A stretch of DNA of 64,000 nt from Aquatica leii (taxonomy: Eukaryota > Arthropoda > Insecta > Coleoptera > Lampyridae), in the NCBI GenBank assembly GCA_035610365.1, contig CM069439.1, positions 5,642,001 through 5,706,000 of the forward strand, written 5' to 3'. The notes beneath the pieces were generated by a model. The model was not told the origin of the DNA. It did no database searches and saw nothing but the letters and a program-made list of their open reading frames with translations. Position numbers and translations under genes: made by a program. Below, piece by piece: positions 1 through 9,360 of this stretch. The first letter of the stretch is position 1. Each line of letters starts with the position of its first letter.

Positions 1-208
1 TTAGAATCTGCTTTGGTTCACAAGTTGATTACCTAACTCTGTAGTGGTTCTTTGTTAGATTTTCGTTTGCTTTTTTAAGTTTATCGTTTTCTTTCTTACC
101 TTTTCTGAGTTTAGAATCTGGCTAGGTTACAAGTTGATTACCTAACTTTTGAGAAGTGTTTAGTTAGATTTCGGTTGCTTGTTTGAGTTCTTCGATTTCT
201 CTCGCGCC
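1..208 (+). repeat. Two tandem copies of a ~110-bp repeat
   Basis: Positions 1-100 and 111-205 are imperfect direct copies. Both begin TTAGAATCTG, share ACAAGTTGATTACCTAACT and continue through matching T-rich blocks (GTTAGATTTTCGTTTGCTT against GTTAGATTTCGGTTGCTT). The second copy leads straight into the hammerhead-like block at 209. The array may extend left of the window. I infer that it is the terminal-repeat region of a retroelement, because similar motifs occur in the Penelope elements downstream, but no coding part of this family is visible here. Confidence 0.7.
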
Positions 209-380
209 CTGATGAAGCCCCTTACGAAAGTGGGCAAAACGTTGCCAACTTCGGTTACAACATTGACACAGTCCAAACCCGGAAGACGTTCTTATCTTAG
301 TATAGACTCCGGCCGTGGAAGCCTTCGCTATTAAATTCTGGCTACCTAAGTGGCCACTGTACTGATCCACTTCTTCCGTT
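200..380 (+). other. GC-richer block with a degenerate hammerhead-ribozyme-like core
   Basis: CTGATGA at 209-215 is followed by one base, then a GCCC...GGGC hairpin with a short loop, then AAAAC at 236-240 and GTT. This is the order of a hammerhead core (CUGANGA, stem II, GAAA, then the cleavage-site triplet), but the first G of GAAA is A and the triplet is GTT. Penelope-like elements are known to carry minimal hammerhead motifs in their terminal repeats. The block is more GC-rich than its surroundings and reads open on the minus strand (164-370), which I take as a shadow rather than a gene. Activity is unlikely with the changed core base. Confidence 0.4.
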
Positions 381-795
381 CATACATTTTATAAGCAACT
401 GAACCAGTGCGGTTAAACCGATTTAATTAGCCTTTCAAATCTTACTGTTGTAGGTTGTCGCCTTTCAGGAAACCATCGATGATATTTTCTTGCTTATAGT
501 AATGCGTTTTTATTGCATTCTCCTAATATCCAGATCATATCTACCATTTCAACACGAGTAACATTCATCTTTGTCCTAGTCTACAGTGTTTAAAACAACA
601 ACTGGATCACACTATTGAATTAACAAACAATAATGGTAAACTGTCAGTTTTTGACAGATAAATTATACTCAACTCACAATTAGTGAACGTTTAGATACTT
701 AATTAATACTTTGCATAGAAAAATAAATATATCTCAAAAACTAATAATTTTGAGTATAGGGAATGCTTAATAAAAATAAAAGCATAAGAATAGCA
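381..795. other. Unannotated AT-rich spacer
   Basis: I see no coding similarity, RNA gene or clear repeat between the tandem-repeat block and the end of the first Penelope element. Confidence 0.5.
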
Positions 796-800
796 TAAAA

Positions 801-887
801 TCTTAACCTTTGACGGTTGTTATGTTTATGATTATAAGCGGTTTTCGGTTAAGACCGCGTTGTAGTTAAACACCCAGACTTAGGCTT
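801..887 (-). repeat. Penelope terminal repeat (pLTR-type) segment
   Basis: Read on the minus strand this begins AAGCCTAAGTCTGGGTG and ends near TTAAGATTTTAT. The same block occurs on the plus strand at 3243-3332 and 4783-4844. Three copies at the outer and inner ends of two elements fit the pseudo-LTR structure described for Penelope elements. Confidence 0.8.
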
Positions 888-963
888 GGTCCTAGTCTTT
901 TCTTGAGAGCCAAAACAAGAAGTAGAACTTGGTCTTTGCCGTATTGTCGTTCGTGAACCCAAA

Positions 964-1008
964 CAAACTGACGTTTCGCAAGACATTGCAGCTTGCATCT
1001 TCAAAATG
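964..1008 (-). ncRNA. Hammerhead-like motif in the Penelope 3' region (minus copy)
   Basis: On the minus strand TTGAAGATGCAA is followed by a loop, then TTGCGAAACGTCAGT. GCAA pairs with TTGC as stem II, followed by GAAAC and the GTC triplet. The first core base is T where the plus-strand copy has C. One extra base lies between the CUGANGA-like box and stem II, so the fit to the minimal hammerhead of Penelope terminal repeats is close but not exact. Confidence 0.5.
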
Positions 1009-1089
1009 GTAAATGTCACTGAAGGAAAAAGTGTAGTGACGATATTTATACCAATAGCGATAACGTGATTAACGGACCTTATCTTTCCG

Positions 1090-1602
1090 TTACCGTTGGA
1101 CTGACTTTGTTATTACTTGGGTAAGTGTTTGTGTCCTTTCCAAGAAGGTTGATCTTTGTCTTAGAGGATATAATACTGGTAGCCAAGATTTGCTGAGTCT
1201 TAAACCGTCTTCTCGGTTCATATTACATGGATATTTTTCTATTTCCACAGCTTCTCGGATTATTCTGGGAAAGTAGAAAGGAGTTCTAGCCAACACTTTA
1301 GTTTGGTTAAAGTTCAGCGTGTGTCCTTGGTTCCACACGTGTTCTGCCACTGCTGATTTAGTAACTCTGCGGTGTTTGCAGTCAGCCATATGTTCTTTTA
1401 CTCTAACTTCAATAGAGCGTCCCGTCTGTCCTATATAACTTGATCTACAGGAACAAGGAATTTTGTAAACTCCGGCATGTTTTAGAGTCCCTTGTTTGAT
1501 TTTAGCAGATGTAAACCAGGTGTTCAGGGTATCCTTAGTCGTAAAGACAGTTGTAATATTATGTTTCTTTGGCACCCTGCTTATTTTGTCTGTCGAACCC
1601 AT
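1090..1602 (-). CDS. GIY-YIG endonuclease domain of the Penelope-like element
   Basis: This 170-codon open frame begins MGSTDKISRVPKKHNI. The GIY-YIG hallmarks are GVYKIPCSCRSSYIGQT at about residues 45-60, an Arg in GRSIEVRVKEH, and a downstream Glu in IIREAVEIEK that fits the family's catalytic Glu. A CxC pair and a nearby Cys-His set (ADCKHRR, AEHVWNQGH) fit the zinc-binding linker common in Penelope endonucleases. In an intact element this domain nicks the target DNA for priming. Here it is detached from its reverse transcriptase, and the start codon is simply an internal Met, so this is an open remnant and probably not a gene. Confidence 0.9.
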   Translation of the reverse strand: MGSTDKISRVPKKHNITTVFTTKDTLNTWFTSAKIKQGTLKHAGVYKIPCSCRSSYIGQTGRSIEVRVKEHMADCKHRRVTKSAVAEHVWNQGHTLNFNQTKVLARTPFYFPRIIREAVEIEKYPCNMNREDGLRLSKSWLPVLYPLRQRSTFLERTQTLTQVITKSVQR

Positions 1603-1958
1603 ACAGTATGGTAAATAAGCGGTGCTAGTAGGAGGTGGATAAACCTTCTTTGACTTTTGGATTTATTGCTCTTTTCTATGCGTTTTGGATCTTTTTTAAC
1701 CCGTATCCATTTTGTTGTAGGAACTAACAGTGTTTCCTTTTCCTTTTGTAGATTTTCATTATCTGACACACGCATAACTCTTTTAGCTAAAGTATGCAAA
1801 ACAGTATTCTTATGTACTGGATAGTGGTGAAATTTGGCGTTTAAGTATCTATTAGTGTGCGTTTTCTTTCTATAAACGGAATGCCCTAATTTTCCGTTGT
1901 TTTTCTTTATCACCAGTACATCAAGAAAGGCTAGACTGCTGTTATGTTCTAACTCCAT
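1581..1958 (-). pseudogene. Penelope-like RT thumb/linker, frameshifted
   Basis: The frame starts MELEHNSSLAFLDVLVIKK and goes on with SVYRKKTHTNRYLNAKFHH and HTLAKRVMRVSDNENLQKEK, the conserved region just after the palm in Penelope proteins. After about codon 80 the frame slips. The homologous plus-strand copy instead reads NGYGFKEIQNAWKRAINPK at this point. So the last ~45 codons are a frameshift product, and the link to the endonuclease ORF, which overlaps in another frame, has been lost. Confidence 0.85.
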
Positions 1959-1959
1959 A

Positions 1960-2200
1960 GTAAATTTAATGCTATGATGTGCAGAGTTTAGATGTTGAAA
2001 GAACTGATTTAGTTTATCTTTGCCATGAGGCCATAGAACAAACGTATCATCAACATATCTGAATCAAGTTTTTGGTTTTAACTCAACATTTTGCATAATT
2101 TCAGTTTGAAAATATTCCATGTAAATATTGGCTATAACTGGTGAACCCATGGCCGCTCCTCTACTTGTTTAATAAGTTGTCGTTATAACTGAAATAAGTA
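1960..2200 (-). pseudogene. Penelope-like reverse transcriptase palm with YVDD box
   Basis: On the minus strand this stretch reads GAAMGSPVIANIYMEYF, an acidic segment, then YVDDTFVLWPHGKDKLNQFF. The two Asp of YVDD are the metal-binding pair of the polymerase. One in-frame stop sits just before YVDD, where the plus-strand copy has Trp (WFTYVDD). It is too broken to make an enzyme. The same segment in the plus-strand copy lies at 3566-3760 and is very similar, so the two copies come from one family. Confidence 0.9.
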
Positions 2201-2599
2201 TTTTTAAGGCACAGTTAAATGAGCAGAACTTCTTCTTCAGTAATTCTCTCCTTGAGCAAAAACAACACTTCGTCGAACGGGAGTTTAGTAAAAAGAGATA
2301 CCACGTCAAAGCTAACTAGGATATCTTCTTTTGTCATACGCAAATTCTTAATTTTTTCTACAAAGTCTGTTAATCTTTAATGTGAGTTTCTGTATTTCCT
2401 GTTAAGGGCAATTTTTGCAGCTAGATGACGTGCTAACGATTGGGTTGGTGAATTGATTCTTTTCACTATCGGTCGAAGGGGGACTCCTTCTTTGTGTATC
2501 TTGGGAAGACCGTAGATTCGTGGCATAACCGGATTTTTGACAATCAAAGTTTGTTTCTTGTTAATATCTATAGTAGAGTTTTTGAAGACGGAGTTTACC

Positions 2600-2983
2600 T
2601 TAGTGCATAAGGAGTTTAAAGGGTTTCTCTATAGACGTCTGTAGCAATCTTCCGAGAGTAAGTTCGTCATTCTGTCGTTGTAATCTTGTATGTTCATAAC
2701 GACTAGCGTTTTCTTTATCTGCTCTCAATACTAAAATGTCCTTATTCTCACGTAACCGCTTAGTTGCGTCTCTCTCATGTATGTTAATATTAGACCGTGG
2801 CGGTTTTGCTTTTCTTACAATGTTGCAAACATATTGTCGAATAGTTTCAGAGATCTCCTTAGGTAGAGTGCGTATTGCAGCTTCTACTCCACATACTATA
2901 TCTTCTATCGGAGTTGTCTTAGGTGTAACGGCGTAGTTAAAACCCTTCCTTAACAAGGATGTGGTCTGTGCATCTAAAACCAA
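2600..2983 (-). pseudogene. Penelope-like reverse transcriptase, N-terminal part
   Basis: The frame is open for 127 codons on the minus strand. It contains LLRKGFNYAVTPKTTPIEDI and, further on, LRADKENA. These match the region before the catalytic palm in Penelope-like reverse transcriptases (the LxKGxxFxxTP block and the ADKG block, here ADKE). Upstream, near 3220-3100, a KIHNKRQVLDSVSKHLY stretch is readable but followed by stops. The last ~30 codons of the frame are probably read out of the original frame, since the homologous sequence continues after a shift. Not functional on its own. Confidence 0.85.
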
Positions 2984-3242
2984 CCGTGTCTGTTAGGATG
3001 ACAATTACTTTATGATCGTCTAACGTTTTCTTAGGCTGTGAAGGATGTAATCCCTCGAATTTCTTAGTTTGCTTCATTTTTGATTGTTTGTAAATCTGGT
3101 TTGCTTGTATCGTAGTGATAGCATCTATTTTTACCCATATCTGTGTTCTAATTTGTTATACAAAGTTAAATGTAGCTTGTATAAATGTTTACTTACAGAA
3201 TCCAATACTTGGCGTTTATTGTGAATTTTCGAACGCTTGCCT

Positions 3243-3332
3243 AAGCCTAAGTCTGGGTGTTTAACTACAACGCGGTCTAAGCCGAAAGAGGCTTATAATC
3301 ATAAACATAACCCCGAAAGCTTAAGATTTTAT
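3243..3332 (+). repeat. 5' terminal repeat of the plus-strand Penelope copy
   Basis: The segment runs AAGCCTAAGTCTGGGTG ... CATAACCCCGAAAGCTTAAG. It matches 4783-4844 over about 60 bp with few differences, and matches 801-887 in inverted orientation. It abuts the truncated 5' end of the minus-strand copy at 3240. Confidence 0.8.
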
Positions 3333-3983
3333 ATTATAAACCTCTACGGCGAGGAGGTGTTTTTACAAACTAGATCTTTAGATTGTTGCGCCAAAAGAAA
3401 GAAAAGCTACTTACAGGCCTAGCATTTCTAAAACGTTGCCGAGACCACAACGTATTGCCATCGTGTATGAGAATTAAACATTATTTTCTAAATTCTCATA
3501 CTGAGCGAATTTTTCGCAAAGCTAGCTTCACAAACTGTTACGTTTGGAAATTCACAATAAACGCTCTCTCCAGTTATAGCCAATGTTTACATGGGATATT
3601 TTCAAACTGAAATTATGCAAAATGTTGAGTTAAAACCAAAAACTTGGTTCACATATGTTGATGATACGTTTGTTGTATGGCCTCATGGCAAAGATAAACT
3701 AAATCAGTTCTTTCAACATCTAAACTCTGCACATGATAGCATTAAATTTACTATGGAGTTATAACATAATAGCAGTCTAGCCTTTCTTGATGTACTGGTG
3801 ATAAAGAAAAATAACGAAAAATTGGGGTATTCCGTTTATAGAAAGAAAACGCACACTAATAGATACTTAAACGCCAAATCTTACCACCATCCAGTACAGA
3901 AGAATACTGTTTTGCATACTTTAGCTAAAAGAGCTATACGTGTGTAAGATAATGAAAATCTACAAAAGGAAAAGGAAACACTG

Positions 3984-4409
3984 TTGGAGTCCGTACAACA
4001 AAATGGATACGGGTTTAAAGAAATCCAAAACGCATGGAAAAGAGCAATAAATCCAAAAGTCAAAGAATACTTATCACCTCCTACTAGCACCGCTTATTTT
4101 CCTTACTGTATGGGTTCGACAGACCAAATAAGCAGGGTGCTAAAGAAACATAATATTAAAACTATCTTTACGACTAAGGATACCCTGAACACCTGGTTTA
4201 CATCTGCTAAAAACAAACAAGGGGCTCTAAAACATGCCGGAGTTTACAAAATTCCCTGTTTCTGTAGATCAAGTTATATAGGACAGACAGAACGCTCTAT
4301 TGAAATTAGAGTAAAAGAATATATGGCTGACTGCAAACATCGCAGAGTTACTAAAATAGCAGTGGCAGAACACGTGTGGAACCAAGGACACACGCTGAAC
4401 TTTGACTAA
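3984..4409 (+). pseudogene. Penelope GIY-YIG endonuclease, plus copy, truncated by stop
   Basis: The 141-codon frame carries the end of the linker (NGYGFKEIQNAWKRAINPK), then GVYKIPCFCRSSYIGQTERS and the Cys-His segment ADCKHRR...AEHVWNQGH. It ends at a stop after LNFD. Beyond that stop the conserved tail with the Glu motif (REAVQIEK) is still readable, interrupted by a further stop. It is clearly homologous to the minus-strand ORF at 1090-1602. This copy keeps linker sequence that the other lost to a frameshift. Confidence 0.9.
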
Positions 4410-4660
4410 ACTAAAGTTTTGGCTAGATCTCCTTTCTACTTTCCCAGACTAATCCGCGAAGCTGTGCAAATAGAAAAACATCCATGTAATATGAACTGAG
4501 AAGACGGTTTAAGACTCAGTAAATCTTGGCTACCACAAACACCTTACTCCGAGTAATAACGAAGTCAGTCCAGCGGTAACGGAAAGATAAGGTTCGTTAT
4601 TCACGTTATCGCTATTGGTATAAATATCGTTACTTATACTTTTTCCTTCAGTGACATTTA

Positions 4661-4706
4661 CCACTCTGAAGATGCAAACTGCAATGTCTTGCGAAACGTC
4701 AGTTTG
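4661..4706 (+). ncRNA. Hammerhead-like motif in the Penelope 3' region (plus copy)
   Basis: CTGAAGA lies at 4666-4672 and fits the CUGANGA box. Stem II is GCAA (4674-4677) with TTGC (4689-4692). GAAAC follows at 4693-4697 and GTC at 4698-4700. The bases before the box (ACT, 4663-4665) pair with AGT (4701-4703) as a short stem I. One unpaired base (4673) is extra relative to the textbook core. Penelope elements are known to carry such minimal hammerheads, thought to act as dimers. The motif is preserved in both copies here although the protein frames are ruined. Confidence 0.55.
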
Positions 4707-4782
4707 TTTGGGTTCACGAACGACAATACAGCAAAGACCAAGTTCTACTTTTTGTTTTGGCTCTCAAGGAGAGACTAGGGTC

Positions 4783-4845
4783 AAGCCTAAGTCTGGGTGT
4801 TTAACTACAACACGGTCTAAGCCAGAAGTCGCTTATAATCATATA
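4783..4845 (+). repeat. 3' terminal repeat of the plus-strand Penelope copy
   Basis: This repeats the 3243-3304 block (AAGCCTAAGTCTGGGTG through GCTTATAATCATA). Similarity stops near 4845, which I take as the element end. Confidence 0.8.
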
Positions 4846-7800
4846 ATAATAGTACTTTTTTACAGTGATATAAAATACAAGGTGAGTCATTTAAAAACAT
4901 TGAATCACTCTGTAATCGATACAATGAATATTACCAAATCAGTCAAATAAATTTTGATAATGATCAATAAGTTTTGACTGCAATAGATCATTGTTTTTGT
5001 AATTCTTTTAAATTATACAGGGCCTTAACTTTATTACAATTTTTCTAGAAAATTAGTTATAACTTTCGCTTAAAAAAATATAAATTTGATCTGTTATGGC
5101 GTTATGAAACACTCTGTAGCATTGTAACCAATTTTAAAATATGAAGCTGAACCGTAAAAAATCTTGTTATTTTGACATGGTAGTGTCATACATCAGAGTT
5201 AAATGGTGTATCTTTTGAGAAACAAAAAGTCAGCTAATCGAAATGGGATGTCACTAATGCTATGTAAATAAATTTATAATTTAGCCAAGAATATTTATTT
5301 TTACGAAAAACGCTTTTATTACGGGCACTTTCCATAATATCCACGTTGAAAACGTTGTTTATATGAATGTCAGATTACATTAAAGAATCTGTTTTTTTTT
5401 CTTAAATCTGATTTAGTATTTGATTTTGGAAATTTATAATTGTTTCTATAATATCTTAAGTGTAATGAGGACATGCTTTTGGGGAATAGCAGTTTTGTTG
5501 CCAACTTATCTGCAATAAAAAAAATGTTTTCTTTGTTCTGAAAATGTAATAAAGGTTTTATGTAAAATTTACACCTGCAAATTAGAATTATGGAGGTAAT
5601 TTACAAACTGTTTAGTGTCTTCGCAAATTTCTTTTAGTACCTTACATTGTGAATAATTAATTAGTAAGTAAGCTAATGAGTTAGACTGGAGAAAATGTTT
5701 CGTTTAAGAAGAACTTTTTTTTAAGTGTAAGCGCTTTTTTATTTGCACAAATAAAAGTACGTTAGGTCGCTAACTATTATTAAAAATCATACATTTGTTA
5801 AGAAAGATATAACATTTTTATATTTTCAATTTCCTTGAGACAGTAAGACTTCCGCAATGAAATGAAACAAAATTTTATATCTACTGTAATGATAAAATAA
5901 CATATTGCGTTTGGGGTATAAACCTTTTGCGAGGGAGGTACAACTGTCGCTAATAAATAATGAAAACATTTCATTTTTGCCTTGTTTGTGATGATTCCAA
6001 TTGTTTGGGGCGTTTCTAAAGGAAAACCGCTCTGTATAGTACACCGTCCATCAAATATTAATTTTAATTTTTAGTCTCGAAACCATTGTATAACGTTTAT
6101 GTAGTTGTTGATAGTTACCGTTTCTGTTGATAAAGTTCGGTTCTTTAAACCTAATTAAGTATTTATGTATTAGAGAGGTTCAAAGGTTACGTTTATCAAT
6201 ACCCAAACCAACCGTTTTTTTTTTCGTTTATATCTTTATAGCTTTACGTATAGAATGTAAAAATAAACGATATAATTATTTCTTTATACCGGTTCATTAT
6301 CTCAATATATTACATGATTCAACATGTAATTTGCTCGAATAGAAATAAATGGTATTTAAAATGTTTTGAAAAAGTGACAGTGTTATCCTATGTTGATAAG
6401 GAAAACAACATCATTTATTCCCCTTTATTGTGTTAGTTGTGTTTGTGCGCTTGAAATCGGTAGTTCGCGTTAGTAATTAATAGTGAGTGAGTGTACTACG
6501 TAATTTAAAACGAGGCAATAACTTGAAGGTATTAAACTGATTTTATTGTCAAACTGTAATTGCTTTATTTGTATAAATTAGTATCAGCATTTTTGTACAA
6601 ACACAGAAAATTGCTTTAGGTTAATATGATTTTTTCCAAACAAAAACTCGTTTAATGAATATTCAAATTCACTACGGTCTTTTAGTGGTTAGTTTCGTCG
6701 TAGGTACATAATCTTATTATCATAAAATCATTAATTTCTTCGTATTTAAAAATCGTCACCAATAAAGTTACTTTTTAACTGACTCACTAAAATTAATAAA
6801 TGAGAATGAGTAATCTGGAATTTGCACACCCCAATAAATTATTTTAATGGTTTATGCAGTTTTTTAATGAGATGATAAATTTCTACAAGGTGATTCAGTA
6901 TAAAGAAGCGGTTTTTTGATATTTGATTGCTAGTCATAAATTTGCGTAATTTAGATTAGATTAGATTTTTCCGTAATAGCACTATTTCGTATCGCAACTT
7001 TAAAAATACCTTGTTTTAATTTAAAAAAAATTGTTGATTGATTTTCAACGGTTAAAAACTTGCCTTTCAAAACATAACTGGCATCGTATTACTCACATTT
7101 TTGTTGTTTTTCCTAATTTGATAACAGTTTGGTACATTTTTTATTAGTTCTTTGTAAACAGATAAGGTATTTTTCTATTTTTGGATTTTCCTGTGACAAG
7201 ATTTTTATCATAATTTGTTCTTGCAGCCAACGCTGGTATGCTTTTCATGAGATTAAAAACAAGTCACCTTGGACAATTAATCAAAATAAGGTTTAGGATA
7301 AATTTGTTCCATGTTTTTGAACGAGTTTCTTTTACTTTGTATGAGTTAATGAACAGATCCGCTAAAATCACTTTATTTAATTATTTGTGAATACAATATT
7401 TATTGTCCAATTTCTATATTTAGATAATCGGAAAGCGTATTTGCAAGAAATGATAGTATAAAATTTTTGGTATATTTTTTTAGATTAATTTGTCTTTAGA
7501 TTATATCGCGAAAATTTGCGTGTTTATTTGATCGTTCCTTAAATTGCATTTTTATTTCTTTGGAGTGTATTTAAACGCGAAATATCGATCTGATATTGTA
7601 TTTGCTTTATGCACATAACCGCTGGCTACTATAGTTTCTTCTAATTACCCAAGCACAAATATAAATTATTTACTTACACTAATGAAGTCTGTATCGGTAT
7701 CATAATCTTCGTAATAGGCTACATCATAAATCATCCTGTATGTACGTATAATAATAATTTAAAATACAAATATATCGTTCCAAAGATAATGTTTTTAACC

Positions 7801-8166
7801 GGCAAGTATAATTTTTCTCTTGATACCCATACACTATAAGCTTTACAACAAAAGCTACGTGCAAGATATTCCGCTCTATTTCACAGTTTCGGTATTATTC
7901 ATGCAAGATACGAGTAAACGTTAGACAGTAAAACGTATGCATTTGACAAATCTATTTCGATTTCTAAGAAAAAAAAATTCGACGACTTGTTACTTTTGAC
8001 AGGAAGCTCTAGAGAACGATTTTGGAAAATGCAGCTGTCATTTTTATGTATATAATAGACGCTATTACATGGATTGCTGAAATCGTTTCGGGAACAATTA
8101 CCAAGAAAAAAACTGTATTTCTTAACTCATAAATTTCTCAATTCTTTGTTGGAGCCTAAGAAAGCC
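4846..8166. other. AT-rich stretch, no gene recognised except one possible exon
   Basis: Only short ORFs of chance character occur. A run of AGATT repeats lies near 6952-6968. The single point of interest is the exon-like segment at 7678-7735 on the minus strand, listed separately. Confidence 0.5.
7678..7735 (-). other. Possible host exon, 58 nt
   Basis: On the minus strand an AG acceptor (CATACAG) precedes 58 nt that are open in only one frame, and a perfect GTAAGT donor follows (7672-7677 on the plus strand). The single open frame gives MIYDVAYYEDYDTDTDFIS, an acidic, Tyr- and Asp-rich segment. It would start in split phase (one base of the previous codon) and end on a codon boundary. The pyrimidine tract before the acceptor is weak (TTTTAAATTATTATTATACG). 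I do not recognise the protein and found no partner exons. A chance arrangement cannot be excluded. Confidence 0.35.
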
Positions 8167-8174
8167 GATAATTT
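8167..8174. repeat. 8-bp target-site duplication, left
   Basis: GATAATTT immediately precedes the left terminus and is repeated exactly at 11452-11459. Confidence 0.85.
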
Positions 8175-8661
8175 ACCACCCTGGAGTTGCATTTGAATTT
8201 GAAAACCAAATACATTTGAATTTGAAACATGAAATGCGTTTGCATTAGACAATTTTTAAACATGTAACAACTACAGAAAATACTTTATTTTCAATATAGT
8301 TTATACATTAATAATTTACCTAGTCGGACAAATAATCGAAGTGCCGTCAGAAGGTGACAATTAAAAAAAATATTAATTTTTATAAAAAAATGTACATCAT
8401 GAAAACTTAAAATCGATTTTTTTTCAAAAATTCGGAACAGTAAACAGCACAGATTTTTTATATGATTTTAGTGATACCCTGCTGTAATAAACCGGAATAG
8501 TCATACAACCCTAACTGCCGTCAGAGGGTGACGATTAAAAAAATATTAATTTTCCTTAAAAAGTTTACATCATGAAAACTTGAAATCGATCTTTTTCAAA
8601 AATACGGAACTGTAATAGCACAGATTTTCATATGATGTAGGTGATCCTCTGCTCTAATAAA
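8175..8661 (+). repeat. Left long inverted repeat with two tandem subunits
   Basis: The outer ~165 bp contain several ATTTGAATTTGAAA-like blocks. Then come two direct copies of a ~150-bp unit, each starting TGCCGTCAGA(A/G)GGTGAC (about 8342 and 8516) and ending CTGCT(G/C)TAATAAA (about 8495 and 8661). The whole is matched in reverse orientation at 10941-11451, including the CCTAGTCGGACAAATAATCG block. Confidence 0.88.
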
Positions 8662-9360
8662 TAAAGAAGGGGATAAGTACGCGGGTATACTCAGACGTGT
8701 CAAGCAAGATGTTCCTGACGATAAAGTCTGCACCGCTGTCTACAAGATCCGTAAAACAGCTGCCGGTGACCTGCTGATTGTCCTGACGAAGCATAATACC
8801 GATAACAGTCAGGGGCTACGAGAAGCCATCGCCGAAATCGTCAAAGAAGATGCCAAAGTCATCAGTAAAAGGCCACATTAAGAAATTCTAGACATGGATG
8901 AAATGACTACTAAAGAGGACGTTCTCGCGGCTATAAACAAAGCGGTTGGAGATGAGTGCGTCACACTAGACTCTATCAGGTCACTTCGTAAGACCTATGG
9001 GTGTACTCAGACAGCCTCAGTGACACTGCCGGCGTCGATAGTAAAGAACGTATTAGGCGAGCATAGCAAGAACAGGATTGGCTGGGTCAATTGCCGTATT
9101 AGAACTGTTTAGAGACTAACCAAGTGTTATAAGTGCTGGCACTATGGTCATCTCTTCGCTAAATGCAAGAGTGAAGTGGATCGGTCCAAACTCTGTACCA
9201 GGTGTGGAAAGGAGGGCCACAAGGCCTCCACTTGTCAAAAAGATGCTCGATACGTGCTGTGCACTGAGAAAGATAACACGAAGAATTGTGCCCACATGGC
9301 TGGTAGTAGCAGATACTTAGTCTTCAAAGAGGCACTTTAGAAGAAGAAGTATAAGCGACA
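8662..9360 (+). pseudogene. R1-like retrotransposon ORF1 (gag) remnant with zinc knuckles
   Basis: The readable protein begins DKYAGILRRVKQDVPDDKV and includes KIRKTAAGDLLIVL, then MDEMTTKEDVLAAINKAVGD, which resembles the (R/K)xxxGxLLLxL and DxDExTTxEEV blocks of R1/Jockey-group gag proteins. The retroviral-type knuckles CYKCWHYGHLFAKC (about 9125-9166) and CTRCGKEGHKASTC (about 9199-9240) follow, then a third Cys/His cluster near CVLC. Stops occur after RPH (near 8880) and RIRTV (near 9110), so the copy is dead. It starts abruptly at the inverted-repeat edge, with the beginning of ORF1 missing. Confidence 0.9.

Larger units (their letters stand above)
795..3240 (-). mobile_element. Penelope-like element, minus-strand copy, decayed
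   Basis: This copy reads right to left. Its N-terminal region starts near 3240, the reverse transcriptase lies around 2960-1960, the GIY-YIG endonuclease at 1602-1090 and the 3' terminal region at 1090-795. The YVDD catalytic box falls at about 2040-2057, and the motif GAAMGSPVIANIYMEYF lies at about 2110-2165. Penelope elements join a telomerase-related reverse transcriptase to a GIY-YIG nuclease. Stop codons and frameshifts between about 3200 and 1600 show that the copy is dead, though its endonuclease ORF is still intact. Its 5' end is cut at an AAATTCACAATAAACGC block, directly against the plus-strand copy. Confidence 0.93.
3241..4845 (+). mobile_element. Penelope-like element, plus-strand copy with internal deletion
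   Basis: The element starts with a terminal-repeat segment at 3243-3332, then an N-terminal fragment including FLKRCRDHNVLPSCMRIK. It jumps from an AAATTCACAATAAACGC block (about 3550-3566) straight into the palm motif LSPVIANVYM. Compared with the minus copy this removes roughly 1 kb of reverse-transcriptase N-terminus. The palm (YVDDTFVVWPHG at 3654-3689), the linker and the GIY-YIG domain follow, and the element ends with a second terminal-repeat copy at 4783-4844. In-frame stops occur after MEL near 3763, in the linker, after NFD at 4407 and within the endonuclease tail. Confidence 0.93.

Noticed and set aside
2736..2936. 66-codon plus-strand ORF
   Set aside because: It is antisense to the conserved Penelope N-terminal block at 2600-2983.
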